A model generated the notes under the pieces. That model did no database searches and had not been told where the DNA came from. It saw only the letters and a list, made by a program, of their open reading frames with translations. Below are positions 63,697 through 64,000 of a DNA stretch of 64,000 nt, one piece after another. The stretch comes from Litchfieldella qijiaojingensis (GTDB lineage: Bacteria > Pseudomonadota > Gammaproteobacteria > Pseudomonadales > Halomonadaceae), in NCBI RefSeq assembly GCF_014651875.1, contig NZ_BMXS01000019.1:19977-83976 (forward strand), read 5' to 3'. The position numbers were made by a program, and so were the translations under genes. Within the stretch, counting starts at the first letter, position 1; each line of letters opens with the position of its first letter.

Positions 63697-63818
63697 TCTG
63701 TTTTTCTGAATGTTCTTAAGTTTTATTTTGTGTGTTGGGGAATTAGAGCCTTCTGAAAGACCTCTTTCGCTGATATGCGGGTATTTCGCTCGTCTTATCA
63801 AAGCGTTATAAAGGAACA

Positions 63819-64000
63819 GTCGCGGCCCGCCCGGGCCGCGCGGATAGAAACTGGGAGTGGCTGGACTCCAGAACCGCCACGTCCAGGTCGCGGCCCGCCC
63901 GGGCCGCGCGGATAGAAACCAGCACCGGGGCAGGCCCGGCAATCGAGGTCACGTCGCGGCCCGCCCGGGCCGCGCGGATAGAAACACTGCCAGTAGCAGG
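63819..64000 (+). CRISPR. Type I-C CRISPR array, first three repeats (continues right)
   Basis: Three identical 33-base repeats lie at 63819-63851, 63887-63919 and 63953-63985, starting GTCGCGGCCCG and ending GCGGATAGAAAC. CGCGGCCCG and CGGGCCGCG form a nine-bp stem with two bases between. The spacers are 35 bases (63852-63886) and 33 bases (63920-63952); the third is cut by the window edge after 15 bases. The repeat end GATAGAAAC differs by one base from the usual GATTGAAAC handle of type I-C. Confidence 0.97.

Larger units (their letters stand above)
63630..63818 (+). promoter_or_regulatory. CRISPR leader
   Basis: These 189 bases between cas2 and the first repeat turn AT-rich and non-coding. 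They hold the stem-loop at 63643-63685, the BoxA at 63685-63696, a T-rich middle (TTTTATTTTGTGTGTTGGGG) and a short A/T tract before the first repeat. New spacers should enter at this end. Confidence 0.85.

Noticed and set aside
63681..63700. The BoxA element as the start of an rRNA operon
   Set aside because: No 16S rRNA sequence follows; the CRISPR repeats begin 123 bases later.

Overview
The window is a GC-rich, densely coded chromosomal segment from what looks like a halophilic gammaproteobacterium of the Halomonas type. This is inferred from base composition, the gene families, the strong AAGGAG/GGAGG ribosome sites and the gene mix; no rRNA or tRNA is present to prove it. There are about 70 genes and no insertion sequence.

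Left part (1-21.7 kb). The window opens in the last codons of narI, the cytochrome b subunit of respiratory nitrate reductase. A NifM/PpiC-type foldase, a broken moaB and a DGC-domain protein follow, then an Abi_2/HEPN abortive-infection gene. Next come a LysR regulator with a DctPQM TRAP transporter and a VanX-type D-Ala-D-Ala dipeptidase, a prolyl oligopeptidase, and an XRE-cupin regulator facing a threonine-to-glycine operon (tdh-kbl). Then follow an aldo-keto reductase, a PiuC hydroxylase facing an exported Gly/Glu/His repeat protein, several small envelope proteins, a PBP5-type carboxypeptidase with a SPOR-like tail, and an orphan Hcp preceded by three identical-pattern operator sites.

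Middle part (22-52 kb). Zinc is the main theme. Three sites resembling the Zur consensus are seen. One heads a ZnuCBA operon (49.0-51.9 kb) that begins with a 48-residue His-rich membrane peptide. One heads an orphan second ZnuB permease (27.6-28.5 kb). A weaker one heads DUF1826, which runs straight into a complete peptide/nickel-type ABC importer (22.0-26.8 kb) ending at a good terminator. Other units are an EamA permease plus ABC exporter, an SsuABC/TauABC-like importer, a 569-residue P-loop protein of unknown role, an M17 peptidase, a radical SAM protein, an NlpC/P60 lipoprotein, glyoxalase I, DoxX, a four-gene sulfotransferase/arylsulfotransferase cluster, and an ABC-FtsX-lipocalin (AttEFGH-like) operon.

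Right part (52.8-64 kb). This is a defence-type region: a Phd/YefM antitoxin, a HipA-like kinase paired with a HIRAN-domain protein, a WYL regulator of the BrxR/CapW type, and a complete type I-C CRISPR-Cas operon (cas3-cas5c-cas8c-cas7c-cas4-cas1-cas2). The regulator diverges from cas3 across a gap holding a perfect 12-bp palindrome. The operon is followed by a leader and the first three repeats of an array that runs off the window. The leader carries a textbook rRNA-type BoxA antitermination element with a stem-loop in front of it.
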